From Corylus avellana (taxonomy: Eukaryota; Streptophyta; Magnoliopsida; Fagales; Betulaceae): a DNA stretch of 64,000 nt. The notes below the pieces were generated by a model. It was not told where the DNA came from and made no database searches. It saw only the letters and a list, made by a program, of their open reading frames with translations. The position numbers and the translations under genes were made by a program. Of the stretch, positions 1-12,062 are shown in pieces (position 1 is the first letter of the stretch; each line of letters opens with the position of its first letter). The stretch is taken from the NCBI RefSeq assembly GCF_901000735.1, contig NC_081547.1, positions 23,986,046-24,050,045 on the forward strand, written 5' to 3'.

Positions 1-542
1 TTTTTTCTACGAACTATAAGAATCATGAAGGTGAATCGGCAGCAAAAGAGCTCCAAGTGTTCTATAATTTCCCAGCTGACAATAATCCCTGAGAAGCAGA
101 ACACAGAAGCTACGGTGCTACCAAGACAGGAGCAAGTATCATGCTGGAGAAACGTATTTCAGCCGTCGGAGAGAGGCGAGGACTACACCATACTCCAAGC
201 ACTTTTCAGCGCCGACATGTTAATACTATTCTTGGCATCAATTTTCGGCGTCGGAGGCACCTTAATGGCGATAGACAATTGGGGGCAAATGGGAACTTCA
301 TTCGTATACCCGACTGGAAGCACAAGCACTTTTGTGTCACTCGTAAGCGTATGGAATTTTCTTGGACGAGTAATGTCGGGCTCGGTATCCGATATTCTTT
401 TGAAAAAATACAACTTTCTTTGCCCTCTCATGCTTACTCTAGTCCTCCTTATAGCATGCGCGGGTCACCTTTTAATCCTGTTTAACCCTCCCGATGGTCT
501 CTATGTGGCATCAATAATCACCGGGTTTTTGTTTGGTGCACA

Positions 543-1150
543 TAGGGGTGTAAATGAGCCGAGTTTGAGCGAGCTTTCCTTATTTAGGTTCGGCTTGTTT
601 AAATTTTACTCGAGCTCGAGCTCGAGCCGAGCTCAAGGATGAGCCAAAAAATCGAGCTTGAGCTCATAATAAGTCAAGTCGAGCTGAGCCAGTTCACAAG
701 CTGGCTTTTATATTTAATTTAATTTTATTTATTTTTTTATTATAAATTTAAACTTCAAGTACTTTTAAACGGCTCAAGAAGCCAGCTTGCATACGAGCAT
801 TTGCTTAGTCTAGCTAGCGGAGTATAGCGGAGTATGGAGCCTGAATCAATACAGTAAGGCACTTGGTTTCGAAGAGAAAGAATATGCATCATTTTATAAT
901 AAAAGGATACTATTAGAAAAAAAAAAAAAAAAATCATCAATTTTTAATATTAATATGAGGAGTTATGTGAATAACTACCAATTCGAGCCTTATACGAACT
1001 GCTCACGAGCTTAGCCGAGTCGAGCCGAGCTAATTTCGTTTAATATTCGAGCAAGAATTCGTGTTCACGAAACACTTTATTTAATATTTGAGTCGAGCAT
1101 GAGTTGAGCTCAAGCTCGCTCACGAGCGGCTTGCTCTCTTAATAGTCCTA
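543..1150. mobile_element. hAT-type non-autonomous element in locus A
   Basis: The 608-bp insert interrupts the transporter coding sequence and is bounded by a perfect 8-bp target duplication, GGTGCACA at 535-542 and 1151-1158. Its ends begin TAGGGGTGTAAA and, read inward on the other strand, TAGGACTATTAA, so only a short imperfect terminal repeat is left. The interior is rich in alternating GAGCTCGAGC and GAGCCGAGC tracts that can fold on themselves. No transposase frame is present. The 8-bp duplication and TAGGGGTG end match the hAT superfamily. Confidence 0.85.
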
Positions 1151-1444
1151 GGTGCACAATAGCCGTTGATTTTCGCAATAATCTCTGAAATTTTTGGCCT
1201 CAAGTACTACTCTACTTTGTACAATTTTGGTTCGGTGGCTAGCCCCATTGGCTTGTATATCCTAAACGTAAGAATCATTGGGCCTTTATATGATAGAGAG
1301 GCTAAGAAGCAACTGGTTGCTTTGGGACTCGAGAGGAAGGCTGGGAAAGCTTTGAATTGTAATGGGGTTGAGTGCTTCAAATTGTCTTTTATCATAATTA
1401 CTGCAGTGACATTGTATGGCTCCCTGGTTTCCATCGTGAATTCC

Positions 1445-1595
1445 ACACGTCAAAAACTTTTGACGTGTTACAGTGCGCCACGTCAAAAATATATCTGTTG
1501 ACGTGTTTTCTTCGACACATCAATATGTTTTGACGTGGCAAACATAAGTTACTGTTTGCCATGTCAAAAAATACCATTTTTTTTTTTTTGTAGTG
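1445..1595. mobile_element. CACTA-like element remnant in locus A
   Basis: About 150 bp interrupts the codons for the last transmembrane region of locus A. The right end is a T-run followed by GTAGTG at 1595, the reverse complement of the CACTAC terminus of CACTA elements; the left CACTAC end is missing. The interior carries inverted TTTTGACGTGTT and CACGTCAAAA copies and the phrase GTTACTGTTTGCCATGTCA, which is shared with the element end near 18395-18427. The left boundary is approximate. Confidence 0.65.
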
Positions 1596-1732
1596 GGACT
1601 AGGAAATTTTATAAGAGTGACATTTACAAGAAGTTCCGGGAGGAGGCGCTGGCAGCTGAGAAGGAGATGGAGGTGGCCGGAGACCGTAGTGGATCCTTGG
1701 AGGCAAATGGTGGCCACAGCCATTGACTCTAA

Positions 1733-4700
1733 CAATGAAAGATGTATGGATAGATCTTTGAAGAAATAGGGACACAGTCGCATTCTTTTTTTTTTTTCTT
1801 GCTAAATTATGTAAACCCTCGTTGGGGTCTTGGAAAATGTTAATTAGAATGCATATTCTACCTTAAAATTAACGATGCTATTTAAATTTAAAGTAATGTT
1901 ATTGTTGTTGACATGACAACTTTTAAATGACTTCTTATATCATTCACTTTAATTTTTTTTTTTAAAAAAAAAAACACTTAAAAACATGTTATTTCAATCA
2001 ATGTAAAATAAACATTACTCTTTATTTTATTTTCTCAATTAGTAACATCTTGGATTATTTTGTTAGAATGTTTTCATGTGTTTTTCATCTTAGCATAATT
2101 TACTTTCCTTCTAGGTTTATTATTGATTTTCTTCCTAGCTTGTTTAGTCTAAGTTATCATATTTACTTATCACATTTTACCTATAAAAAAGAACACCATT
2201 TGTATTATGAGTCATAGGTTTTCTTCAACTTCTTTATCTCTCTTCCTCTCTCTTTCTCTTAATATATTATGTTATTTTTCTACGACTTTGAATGAGAACT
2301 TACTATATAGGGTGATACATGTGGATGTGGACGTGTCTCTAACCTCTTCTGCAACCATATTATGTGGTTATCATTTATATATAATCGCATCCACCTGTCT
2401 TAAGTGTGTGGTTATTAACCACTACCCGCATAGTTATTGTGGTTATTGAAGGCAAAATCGCACCGCTAATCGCCTATTAGGTAATGAGCATTTTGAGCAT
2501 ATTTAGTGCTTTGTGTTTTCTTTGGGCTTTATTTAGGGCCATCAGACGATTTGGAAATTGCTTTGAGCCTATTTTAGTGTTTTTTTTTTAGGTTCAGTAT
2601 TGTAGATGAAACTCTATACCAAAACAACGTCGTTTTGGTGAATTTGTTTTCATGTATATACAGATATGGTTATTAACCTACCATAAAACGGTTAACCGCA
2701 TCTGCATATATGGTTAATAATTTTTTTCTAACCACATCCATGTGCAGTTACGCAGATAACAACCAATGATACCAATTACTTGCAGTCTGGAAGTGTCTTT
2801 TTTTAAGTCTTTAATATTTATTTAAATTTGAATAAAATTTGGTATGTCGTATGTAGATGTTTCAAGGGATAATGACGCTCTTTATTTTAGTTGGGATAGA
2901 GTAGAGGATGGTGACTATATGGTTTGACTACATATATCCCAAACGTAATCATACCACTAATTAACAACAATGAAAACAGAAAATAAATAAATAAAAGATT
3001 AAAAGACGATTATTTTTTATTTTTTTGACTGATGATGATGCCATGAATATTCAGAATTGACAATAAAAAATAATTAATCAAGAAAGGATGACAAAGCTAG
3101 TAAATTAAGCTTATCATGTCCAGATGTAGGGTTGGATACCGACTCCTTTGAAGTTAGAAATGGAGTTTTCAGCTTTCGTCTCCACTTGAAACTTTGACTC
3201 TTTTTTTATTTTTTATTTTTAATACGCCTAATTTTCAAGCTTGAAGCTCGAAATTGACCTTGACCTTGTTGGGCTTTTGGTGGCCGTCGTGGTGGTGGTG
3301 CAGCGGCGATGTTTTCAATTCTCATTTCTGCATGACCATCTTCATCACAGTACCACCGTCATAAAAAATTTAATAAAAAATAATTAAAAAAAAAAAAACA
3401 AGAGCGCTTTTCTCATGAATCCCAACAATGGTGGTGGTGGGACAAATAATGAAAAAAAAAAAAAAAAAACAAAAACAAAAAATAAAACTTTCTCCCAGGG
3501 ATCTCAACAGCTAGCGATGATGTGGTGGAATAAATATTTTTTTTAAAAAAAAAGTCTATTATATAGTGAATATATTATCACTTGATTTAAATAAAGTGCC
3601 ATGAACCATCATGTAGACCATCAAAATATAATTTATAACAAAAAAAAAATCTAAATAGTAAATTAAACATTATTTCATTTGTTTTTTTTTTGGATGGATG
3701 GATTCCTCTTGATATCACCAAAAATGAAAAGCATGCGCGATTCCGTAAATGCTGGAATTTTAAGTTGTTTTATTATTAACCTATTATTTAATTTGCCACA
3801 TGGTACAAATTGTCTCTTGTCGTTTGATAAGGTCACTTGGCTTACTTAATTTACTTGGAGTAAGCTAGATAAGGATAAAGAGAGGCCGATCGGTGACTCA
3901 TGGTTTGACTACGGCATTTTTTATTATATTTTTATGGTTACCGTAATTGCAACTCCATCATACCACTGAAAGTCCTAAATAAATAAAAGAAAAAAGAAAA
4001 AAGAAAAATAAAAAGAAGAAGAGATAAACTTTTGATTTTTGACAAATGAAGCAGCTTATTTGACTAATTATATATAGAATTGACGGTACAGATATTTAAT
4101 TCAAAGGAAAAATTTATATTTGGACACATTATTATATATAGCTGTATGAGAATATATATATATATATACACAAAACATGAGAGGGTAGGTCGAGATTTTT
4201 AATAGCTATTATTAATATTGTTGGATGTCGGCAAACTCTCAGCCTTGTGGTTGTGGAATAGGCAGATTATGTCAATTATTTTGAAACTTGACAGCCATTC
4301 ACCCAATATCCTAATTGCCTTGATTCATAAGGCGTAGACTTATGGGGAAAATAAAATAAACCCCCTCTCAGCTCTCAGATTTGAAACAACCAATCACTAA
4401 CCATTGTAATTTTGACCTGAATTATATTTTTTCTAGGCAATTTCCAGCCTATTTTCTATGTGTTTCATTTATTTGCAGTAATTATTCGTGATTAATTGTG
4501 TGCTCAATTGATCAAGGTTTGGGCCTTTCAATTCGCTTGCAGAATTTGTAAATTGCATGGAAAAAGGAAGAAGGTAATTTAATTTGTTACTTACTAATTA
4601 AATTGCACTTTTTGTCGGTTTAAACAAGAGTTGTCTCCATTTCTATAGGGTGCTGAAGCTGTCCATTGCATATTTGCATGTGCAACATGCAGGACGATAT

Positions 4701-5589
4701 TTTTGAACCCCATTTTGTTAGGGCAGGTATTCGGACTTTTTGACACCTAGCTAACTGAACAAGATGGATTTCGAGAACCCTTTAACATGAGGCCATTCAC
4801 ACCCATTGCATCCAATTCCCATCCAAGTTGTCATGATTGTATATAAAATAAGAGTATCTAAGAACACACGAAATATTTATTATTATTATTAATAGAAACT
4901 TGGAGATTTTCATTATATTCCGATTTTCATTACTCTGGAAGATACTCTTGCTCAATAAACACAATATCACATATAAAACTAAGAAAATCTTTAAACAAAG
5001 TGAGAAAACTAATATAATTAATACCTTCAGTGACATGTGAAAGGATATTATAATTTAGTATTTAATTTTCTGTTTTCATGAACTTCAATTTGCAAAATAT
5101 ATTAGATACTGAGAAATGGTATATATACACACTCATCGATCCTACCACGCTCTTAAGTGCAGGTCAATATATAGATAGATATGTGTTTGATATCATTCTT
5201 TTGCACATCTTTTGTCCATCTCAGGAGGACACTAAGAGAACACCAGGAAAGCACATTAATTATCGAATTTGTGGGACCTATATGTAGGATATGTATTTTG
5301 TGTCATTCTCCTGCATATCTCGTGTCCATCCTAAATCTACAGTACTTGAAGAGATATTGTGCAAGAAAATAAAATAGAAAGTAAACATTTTATAATAAAA
5401 ATCTAAAGGTAATTTTTATGGCCACGCTACCATTTTTGATATATATATATATATATATATACACACATTAGTTCACCGTGCATGGTCTAACTGCATAACA
5501 ACTAGCCAACAATCATGAGTACCGATCGTCAGTGAAAGACCTGAGCAAAAATCAAAAAACAAGAAGAAAGAACAGACGAAGTGAAAGAA
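1733..5589. other. Intergenic region between MFS loci A and B
   Basis: No gene is supported here. The sequence is AT-rich with many A and T runs. Positions 2307-2760 hold inverted, GGTTATTAACC-rich sequence resembling a degraded hAT MITE, without clear target duplications. Two diverged copies of a roughly 100-bp block containing TGGTTTGACTAC lie near 2868-2970 and 3840-3970. A TA dinucleotide tract at about 5437-5461 precedes gene B by 130 bp. Short reading frames here have no recognisable domain. Confidence 0.5.
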
Positions 5590-7489
5590 ATGGTGGGCTG
5601 TTTGGCGGACATGAAGGGGTTCACCCTCCAAGTGCTCAAGGGGCGGAGGTTCATGATATTCGCGTCTCTTCTAATCATGAACACCGCCGGCTTGAGCTAC
5701 ATCTTCGGCCTCTACTCCGGTGAGGTCAAGTCGGCGCTCGGCTACGACCAAAGCACCCTCAACTTAGTCAGCTTCTACAAGGACTTGGGAGCCAACATCG
5801 GCATCATCGCCGGACTAATCAACGAGATCTCGCCGCCATGGGTCGTCTTAGCCATGGGCGCGTCTTTAAATTTTTTCGGCTACTTCATGATATGGCTCAG
5901 CGTCACAAAAAGAATCGCCAAGCCCAAAGTCTGGCAAATGTGCTTGTACATCTGCCTCGGATCCAACTCCCAACCCTTCGTCAACACCGGCGGCCTCGTC
6001 ACCGTCATAAAGAACTTCCCGGAAAGCCGCGGCGTCGTGATTGGTGTTTTGAAGGGCTATACGGGTCTTAGTGGAGCTGTTCTTACACAGTTGTACCATG
6101 CTCTCTACGGCGACGACTCCAAATCTTTGATTTTGCTCATAGCTTGGCTTCCGACAGCAATATCACTCACTTTTCTTCCGACCATGAGGATCATGAAGCA
6201 GGCTGTTCGGGACCCAAAAGAGATCGTCAAACTTTTCTATAATTTCCTCTATATTTCGCTCTCTCTTGCCGGCTTCTTGATGATCATAATTATAGTAGAG
6301 AAAAGGGTGGCGTTTACAAAAGGCGAGTATGGAGGAAGCGCCGCCGTGGTGCTTTTCTTGCTCTTCCTCCCACTTGCTGTCGTTATTAAGGACGAGTATA
6401 AGGTTTGGAAGAGCAAGAAATTAGAAGAAGCGCCAGTGAATAATCATCATCCTTCTCAAACTTCAGCAATTTCAGTTATAGAATTACCTCAAAAAGAGGA
6501 AGTAATTATTTCTTGTTGGAAGACGGCGTTTCAGCCTCCGGACAGAGGGGAGGACTACACAATACTCCAAGCACTTTTCAGCATCGACATGGCGGTGATA
6601 TTCTTCGCATCAATCTGCGGCCTCGGTGGAGCGTTAACGGCAATAGACAACTTGGGTCAGATTGGAACATCCTTAGGATACCCGAAGCAAAGTATAAGCA
6701 CTTTCGTGTCTCTAGTAAGCATTTGGAACTACCTCGGGCGCGTTGTTGCAGGTATTGTTAGAGTATTTTATGGAGTTCGAGAATAATAGTCACGGTTTAA
6801 AATTATTACTAACTTTTATAGGTTGATCTTGTGGATGTAGGTTATAAACCGAACTATGTATATCTCTGTGTCATTATCTTATTATTTCTGCATTATTATT
6901 TCTTTCAGGTATTACCTCGGAAATTTTCATAACAAAGTACAAATTCCCTCGCCCCCTCATGCTTACTCTCATCCTCCTATTGTCGTGCGTCGGCCATCTC
7001 CTAATTGCCTTCAATGTACCAAGTGGCGTCTACGTGGCGTCGGTGATTATTGGGTTTTGTTTTGGTGCACAATGGCCGTTACTCTTCTCCATTATTTCCG
7101 AGCTTTTTGGGCTCAAGTACTACTCTACATTGTTCAATTTTGCGGCAGTGGCTAGCCCGATTGGGTCTTATTTGCTCAACGTGAGGGTCACCGGGCATTT
7201 GTATGATAAGGAGGCTGAGAAGCAGCTGGCTGCTTTGGGGCTCCAAAGGAAGGCTGGGGAGGACCTAAATTGCATTGGGGTTGAGTGCTTCAAAATGTCT
7301 TTCATTATCATTACTGCTGTCACCTTCTTTGGCACACTTGTTTCACTCATTTTGGTGTTTAGGACTGGGAAATTTTACAAGAGCGACATATATAAGAAGT
7401 TTCGAGATCAGGATCATGCGAATTTGGCCCTCACTGAAACAGCGATGTCTGGAAAAGGTGTCCGAAAGGCTGAGGCACAAGGTAACTAA
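5590..7489 (+). CDS. NFD4-like nodulin/MFS transporter (gene B), two exons
   Basis: Exons 5590-6751 and 6909-7489 join in phase across a GT-AG intron to give about 580 aa, the usual length for this family and nearly equal to the 579-aa paralogue C. The ATG at 5590 gives the N-terminus MVGCLADMKGFTLQVLKGRR, aligned with the starts of D and E. The N-terminal half is the nodulin-like domain (SALGYDQSTLNLVSFYKDLG, NFPESRGVVIGVLKGYTGLS) and the C-terminal half an MFS domain (RGEDYTILQALFS, LTAIDNLGQIGTSLGYP, FGLKYYSTLFNFA, ending SDIYKKFRDQ). About 12 hydrophobic membrane spans are expected, with a hydrophilic central loop. It is an integral membrane protein of unknown substrate. The intron lies just after the codons for NYLGRVVAG, a place where C and E have none. 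No disabling change is seen. Confidence 0.9.
6752..6908 (+). other. Intron of gene B
   Basis: This 157-bp intron has a GT donor at 6752 and a TTTCAG acceptor ending at 6908, and splits a Gly codon. Paralogues C and E are continuous at the equivalent site. Confidence 0.85.
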
Positions 7490-7956
7490 CAATGGCGGCT
7501 GGGACTTTATTTGTCGGCACCCTTAGATCTTCTTCTTTCCTGTAAAACTACCTTGGTTTATAAAGTTCCACGTCTTTTTTTCTTTTTGTCTATTTTCATA
7601 TGAGTCAATATCATTCTCTCTCTTTCATACGTAATTTTACCATCAGATCATGCTAGCTCTGAAGAAATTTATCATTTGTATTGAATATTCAATCTATACT
7701 TTAGTTATTAATGTAAAACGGACAATAATGTAAAAATAACTAAATGTCCATCGTCATCTTTCTAACTTTCTTACTCATTTCACCAACTTTGGAAGGAAAA
7801 AAGATAAATTTAATTATTTAATTAATATTTTAATATTTATTTTTAGGTTTGGAATCAAATTTAGCTTATATAGAGACATATGATATATATGTATTAATTA
7901 TTGTCAACTTAATTTTGAAGTATTAATCAAATTTGTCTTTCAAATATATTTTTTTA

Positions 7957-8753
7957 GGGATAAATGTAAAATTGATCATTGTGGTCGGCATAAATTACAA
8001 ATCATTGTATGTTGTATAAAAAAATAACTTATAGTTATAGGTCCTTTTAGTTGGCCTAAATTACAAATCATTCTCAGTGGTATAAAAAATAATTTATAAG
8101 TCCTCAAGGTATACCAAAATAACAATTTACTCCGTGAAATCAATTTCCTTTAAGTAACTTAACAAAATTTCCCATTTTGCCACATCATACCCAATAAAAA
8201 CGTGATATATGTTATTATTAATTTCTGATTTTCAAAAATGACAATTAGGATTTTTCATATCATTTTACGACGCCAGCTAAGATTACATATCAACCATCAC
8301 TCTACGTCATACGGCTACAGTAAATAACCTAATCTATTAATTATATCCCCAAAACTTTACTCCGTATGTAACCCTCATTCATCTTTATCTTTGTCAACCA
8401 CTTCACAAAATGTGACTGTCAAATATTTTTTGCAAAATGTTCCAAAATCATGGCAAGGAAGATGAAAATGAGGGAGAGTTACGGGATAAGAGATTATGTT
8501 AATTTACTATAACACTATGACGTGACAGAGTAATGGATTCTGTTAAGTTACTCAATGAAAATTGATTTTAGGAAGAAAATTGTTATTTTGGCCTATCATA
8601 AAAACCTATAATTTTTTTTTTTTTAATTTTTTTTATACCACATAAAGTGATTTATAATTTAGCCAATTACATGGACCTATAAATGATTTGTTATAACATA
8701 AGGAGAGATTTGTAATTTAGACCAAACCCACGAACCAATTTTACGGTTATCCC
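7957..8753. mobile_element. Mutator-like non-autonomous element with long terminal inverted repeats
   Basis: The left arm begins GGGATAAATGTAAAATTGAT and the right arm, at about 8700-8753, is its diverged reverse complement ending CGGTTATCCC. The arms share further inverted matches such as AAATTACAAATC, and extend roughly 200 bp each. The element is flanked by TATTTTTTTA on the left and TATTTTTTA on the right, consistent with a 9-10 bp target duplication with one T slip. No transposase frame is visible. Confidence 0.65.
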
Positions 8754-10258
8754 TATTTTTTATTTTCTTTTGGGCAATTAGGGTTCCACAATAATTATTT
8801 TGTCTCTTCCTTAGTTTATTTTATATATAGCCTTCAAACTTTAATTTATATTTAGTATTTATTATCATACACGGTCAGAAAAATCCCAATTTTATTTACT
8901 ATCGGTCTATTTGGGTTGGGATAGAATTCGTTCTTAAATTTGAATTATTTTTGCCTTGATCTTTCAAATGTCCAATCAATTTCTTCTATCCCGTACTTTG
9001 CAATATCAAAACAACTTGATACTAGAAGATAAACAACTTCCAACCTTCACAACATTAAATATGTTTAATCTTTGTTTTCTTCTATCCCAATGTCAATAGA
9101 CTCAATATATAATTTACCACTCTTTTTCCTTCCCCATGCACTCAGCCCAATTTTTTTTCCCACACCTACTCGCCTGCATCCTCCCACCCTCACCCTTCCT
9201 TTCACCTTCACTCTTAATATACATGTTAAGTCTTTTTTTTTTTTTTTTTAATTTTTTTTTATTTAAATCTAACCTCTAATCCATCCTACTAAAATGATCC
9301 ATCCCTCTTCAAGTCAATGGAGATCCCTTTTATCGCACGAAGTCCTTCAGACGTTGATGGAGACAATGACCCACCTTAATATATATATATATATATATAT
9401 ATAGAAAATCAACGTGGACATTAAAATATCTATTATTTGTAATTTTTTAATATAGAAAAGATAGGATACTTATTTGTTGTTTATTTGGACAGCATAATGT
9501 ACACGGAACGTGCGTTGTCATCGTTTGATTTGACGGATTTTGTGGCGCCATATCAAAGACAAAGTCAGCCTAAAAGCTTAATGGATTTATACTCGTGTCA
9601 CATGAATTGGACATCTTCTGTATAAAAAAGTCTTAGGAACATGAATATAAAAAGCAGATTATTTTGCTGTATAATTGAATCATTTTTTTTTATTTTTTTT
9701 TGCTGTATAATTGAATTAATTATATATTAGGCTCACGTAAAATGATTTAGGAAAAAATAATTAAGTAATCGTTCACAATTAAACTTCATTAATTGTGTAG
9801 TATTATTGTGGTAATTGTCATATTAACTTGTAAATTGACTTGACAAGTCCAGTAACACTGTCACGTCAATTTGTAAATGACTTATAATAGAAATTGTAGT
9901 ACCCTAGCATTGCCAGAATAAAGAATGGTAAATTAATTTGATTCTCTCTCTCCTACATTATATGGCTATAAAGATCCCTTGTCCAAGTCCACCATTGTTG
10001 TATCAACTACCGGATATTGATTTATTCAAAGAAAAAACAAAAAAAACAAAAACAAAAACTACCGAATATTGATCAAATTCATTGGGGGAAGGTGGACTAA
10101 TCATGCATAATGCCATAATGGAAGTCAAAAGTAGACAATCTTTTTGCTTTGATTTCAGTCTACCTCGGCTGTATTAATTATTTAGAAAAATCAGAATTAA
10201 TTAACCACACAAACAGAAATCATTGAACTTAAAAAATGAAAGTGAGATATGAAAGCGT

Positions 10259-10267
10259 CTATATATT
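10259..10267 (+). promoter_or_regulatory. Probable TATA box of gene C
   Basis: CTATATATTG lies about 60 bp before the ATG of gene C, a suitable distance for a short 5' leader. This is inferred from position and sequence only. Confidence 0.45.
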
Positions 10268-10322
10268 GTTACCTAGCTCACTTGTCTTCCAAACTCCATA
10301 ACAAGCTCGAAAGTGCCTTAAA

Positions 10323-12062
10323 ATGGAGAATATGAAGAAGAGCTTCTTCCTCCACTTCTTCTGTGGGCCATGGTTCATGGTGATCGCTTCTTTTATAATC
10401 ATGTCCACCGCCGGCACACCATATGCCTTCGGACTATACTCCAATGTCCTCAAGCGGGTGCTTGGCTATGACCAATCAACGCTCAATTTGGTCAGCTTCT
10501 TCAAGGACGTTGGAACCAACGTCGGCGTCCTCTCTGGCCTCCTCGCAGAAGTCACGCCGCCGTGGTTCGTTTTATCAACGGGAGCAGTCATGAACATGTT
10601 TGGGTACTTGATGATATGGCTGGCGGTGACGGAAAAAATGGCAAAGCCAAAAGTGTGGATGATGTGCTTGTACATCTGCCTCGGCGCCAATTCAACGGCT
10701 TTCGCCAACACGGGAGCGATGGTCACCTGCATCAAAAACTTCCCTGCAAGCCGTGGGCTCGTGCTCGGGCTTCTCAAGGGATACGTCGGCCTCAGCGGCG
10801 CTATACTCACGCAACTATACCATGCTTTCTATTATAACGACTCCAAATCTTTGATTTTGCTGGTGGGGTGGCTTCCCGCCGCTATATGCTTGGCTTTTGC
10901 ACGTACTATTCGGATAATGAAGGTGGATCGGCAGCCGAATGAGCTCCAAGTGTTCTATAATTTCTTTTATCTTACACTCGGCCTCGCGGGGTTCATGATG
11001 GTTATGATAATTGTGGATCAAAAAGTTGCCTTCACGCAAAGTGAGTATGGCGGAAGCGCAGCCGTGGTGATTTTTTTGCTCTTTCTCCCTCTTGGTGTGG
11101 CTATTTTGGAAGAGCATAAGATTTGGAAGAGCAAGAAATCAGCACAAAACGACGGTTTCCAAATGAAAGCAATCACCGAGAAGCCCGCCAACAACATTGA
11201 AACTACTTCATCTTCTGCAGCGACAAATTCTCTTCTTGTCTCTGCAAGCACAAACAAGGCGCCGGTGCCACAAGTTTCCTGTTGGGCAAACATATTCAAG
11301 CCCCCGGCGAGAGGAGAGGACTATACTATCCTCCAAGCTCTTTTTAGCGTTGACCTTTTGATTCTCTTCTTCACCGTGATTTCTGGCGTCGGCGGCACAT
11401 TAACGGCGATAGACAATTTGGCGCAGATGGGAGCCTCTCTTGGGTACACGCCACGTAGCGTAAGCACATTCGTGTCACTCGTAAGCATATGGAATTACCT
11501 TGGACGGGTGATGGGTGGCTTGGTCTCTGAAATCCTATTAAAGAAATACAAGTTCCCTCGCCCTCTCATGCTCACTCTAATCCTCTTGGTTGCCTGCGTC
11601 GGCCACCTCCTCGTCGCATTTCACCGCCCCGGCGGTCTCTACATGGCATCGGTGATCATCGGCTTATGCTTCGGTGCACAATGGTCAATAGTTTTCACAA
11701 CAATTTCGGAGATTTTCGGCCTAAAATATTACTCTACTTTGTACAATTTCGGGTCCATGGCTAGCCCGATTGGGCTATACGTGCTCAACGTGAGTGTCAC
11801 CGGACATATATATGACAAGGAGGCTAGAAAGCAACTGGCTGCTTTAGGCCTTACGAGGAAAGATGGGCAGGCTTTGAATTGTGTTGGTGTTGAGTGCTTC
11901 AAATTGTCTTTCATTATAATCGCGGCCGTGACGTTCATGGGCGCCCTTGTTTCCATAATTCTGGTGATCCGGACGAGGAAATATTACCGGAGCGACATAT
12001 ACAAGAAGTTCCGGGAGGAGGCAATGGTGGCCGAGAAGGAGATGGCGTTTGCAGGACATTAA
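10323..12062 (+). CDS. NFD4-like nodulin/MFS transporter (gene C), intronless
   Basis: One uninterrupted 579-aa frame encodes a complete nodulin-like/MFS membrane protein. The nodulin-like half (about residues 10-250) carries VLGYDQSTLNLVSFFKDVG, NFPASRGLVLGLLKGYVG and LTQLYHAFYYNDSKSLILL. After a hydrophilic loop rich in Ser, Thr and Lys, the MFS half (about 325-550) carries RGEDYTILQALFSVD, LTAIDNLAQMG, STFVSLVSIWNYLGRVMGG and FGLKYYSTLYNFGSMASPIG, ending SDIYKKFREEAMVAEKE. About 12 membrane spans are expected. The substrate and membrane location are not known from sequence. It lacks both introns found in its neighbours. Locus A is more similar to this gene than to B or E, for example in the MKVDRQ segment and the C-terminal tail. 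Confidence 0.93.
   Translation: MENMKKSFFLHFFCGPWFMVIASFIIMSTAGTPYAFGLYSNVLKRVLGYDQSTLNLVSFFKDVGTNVGVLSGLLAEVTPPWFVLSTGAVMNMFGYLMIWLAVTEKMAKPKVWMMCLYICLGANSTAFANTGAMVTCIKNFPASRGLVLGLLKGYVGLSGAILTQLYHAFYYNDSKSLILLVGWLPAAICLAFARTIRIMKVDRQPNELQVFYNFFYLTLGLAGFMMVMIIVDQKVAFTQSEYGGSAAVVIFLLFLPLGVAILEEHKIWKSKKSAQNDGFQMKAITEKPANNIETTSSSAATNSLLVSASTNKAPVPQVSCWANIFKPPARGEDYTILQALFSVDLLILFFTVISGVGGTLTAIDNLAQMGASLGYTPRSVSTFVSLVSIWNYLGRVMGGLVSEILLKKYKFPRPLMLTLILLVACVGHLLVAFHRPGGLYMASVIIGLCFGAQWSIVFTTISEIFGLKYYSTLYNFGSMASPIGLYVLNVSVTGHIYDKEARKQLAALGLTRKDGQALNCVGVECFKLSFIIIAAVTFMGALVSIILVIRTRKYYRSDIYKKFREEAMVAEKEMAFAGH

Larger units (their letters stand above)
1..1732 (+). pseudogene. NFD4-like MFS transporter pseudogene (locus A), 5' end outside window
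   Basis: The window opens inside a gene closely related to the intact copy at 10323-12062, at about codon 195 of that copy. Recognisable pieces are the central loop and C-terminal MFS half at 25-542 (with the family motif RGEDYTILQALFS), the segment from about 1159 to 1434 (FGLKYYSTLYNFG, KKQLVALGLERK, GVECFKLSF) and the C-terminal tail at 1596-1726 (FYKSDIYKKFREE). Several lesions are visible: a 1-base loss near position 48, an internal deletion near 70 that removes about 200 bases coding for transmembrane helices, a hAT-type insertion at 543-1150, a TAG at about 1159-1161 where the paralogues have Trp, and a CACTA-like insertion ending at 1595. The family is the nodulin-like plus major facilitator superfamily (NUCLEAR FUSION DEFECTIVE 4-like) membrane proteins; transported substrates are unknown. 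It cannot encode a full transporter. Confidence 0.9.
7490..10322. other. Intergenic region between MFS genes B and C
   Basis: No gene is seen. It holds the Mutator-like element at 7957-8753, a TA tract at about 9379-9402, long T runs near 9232-9260, and otherwise unremarkable AT-rich sequence leading to the promoter of gene C. Confidence 0.5.
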
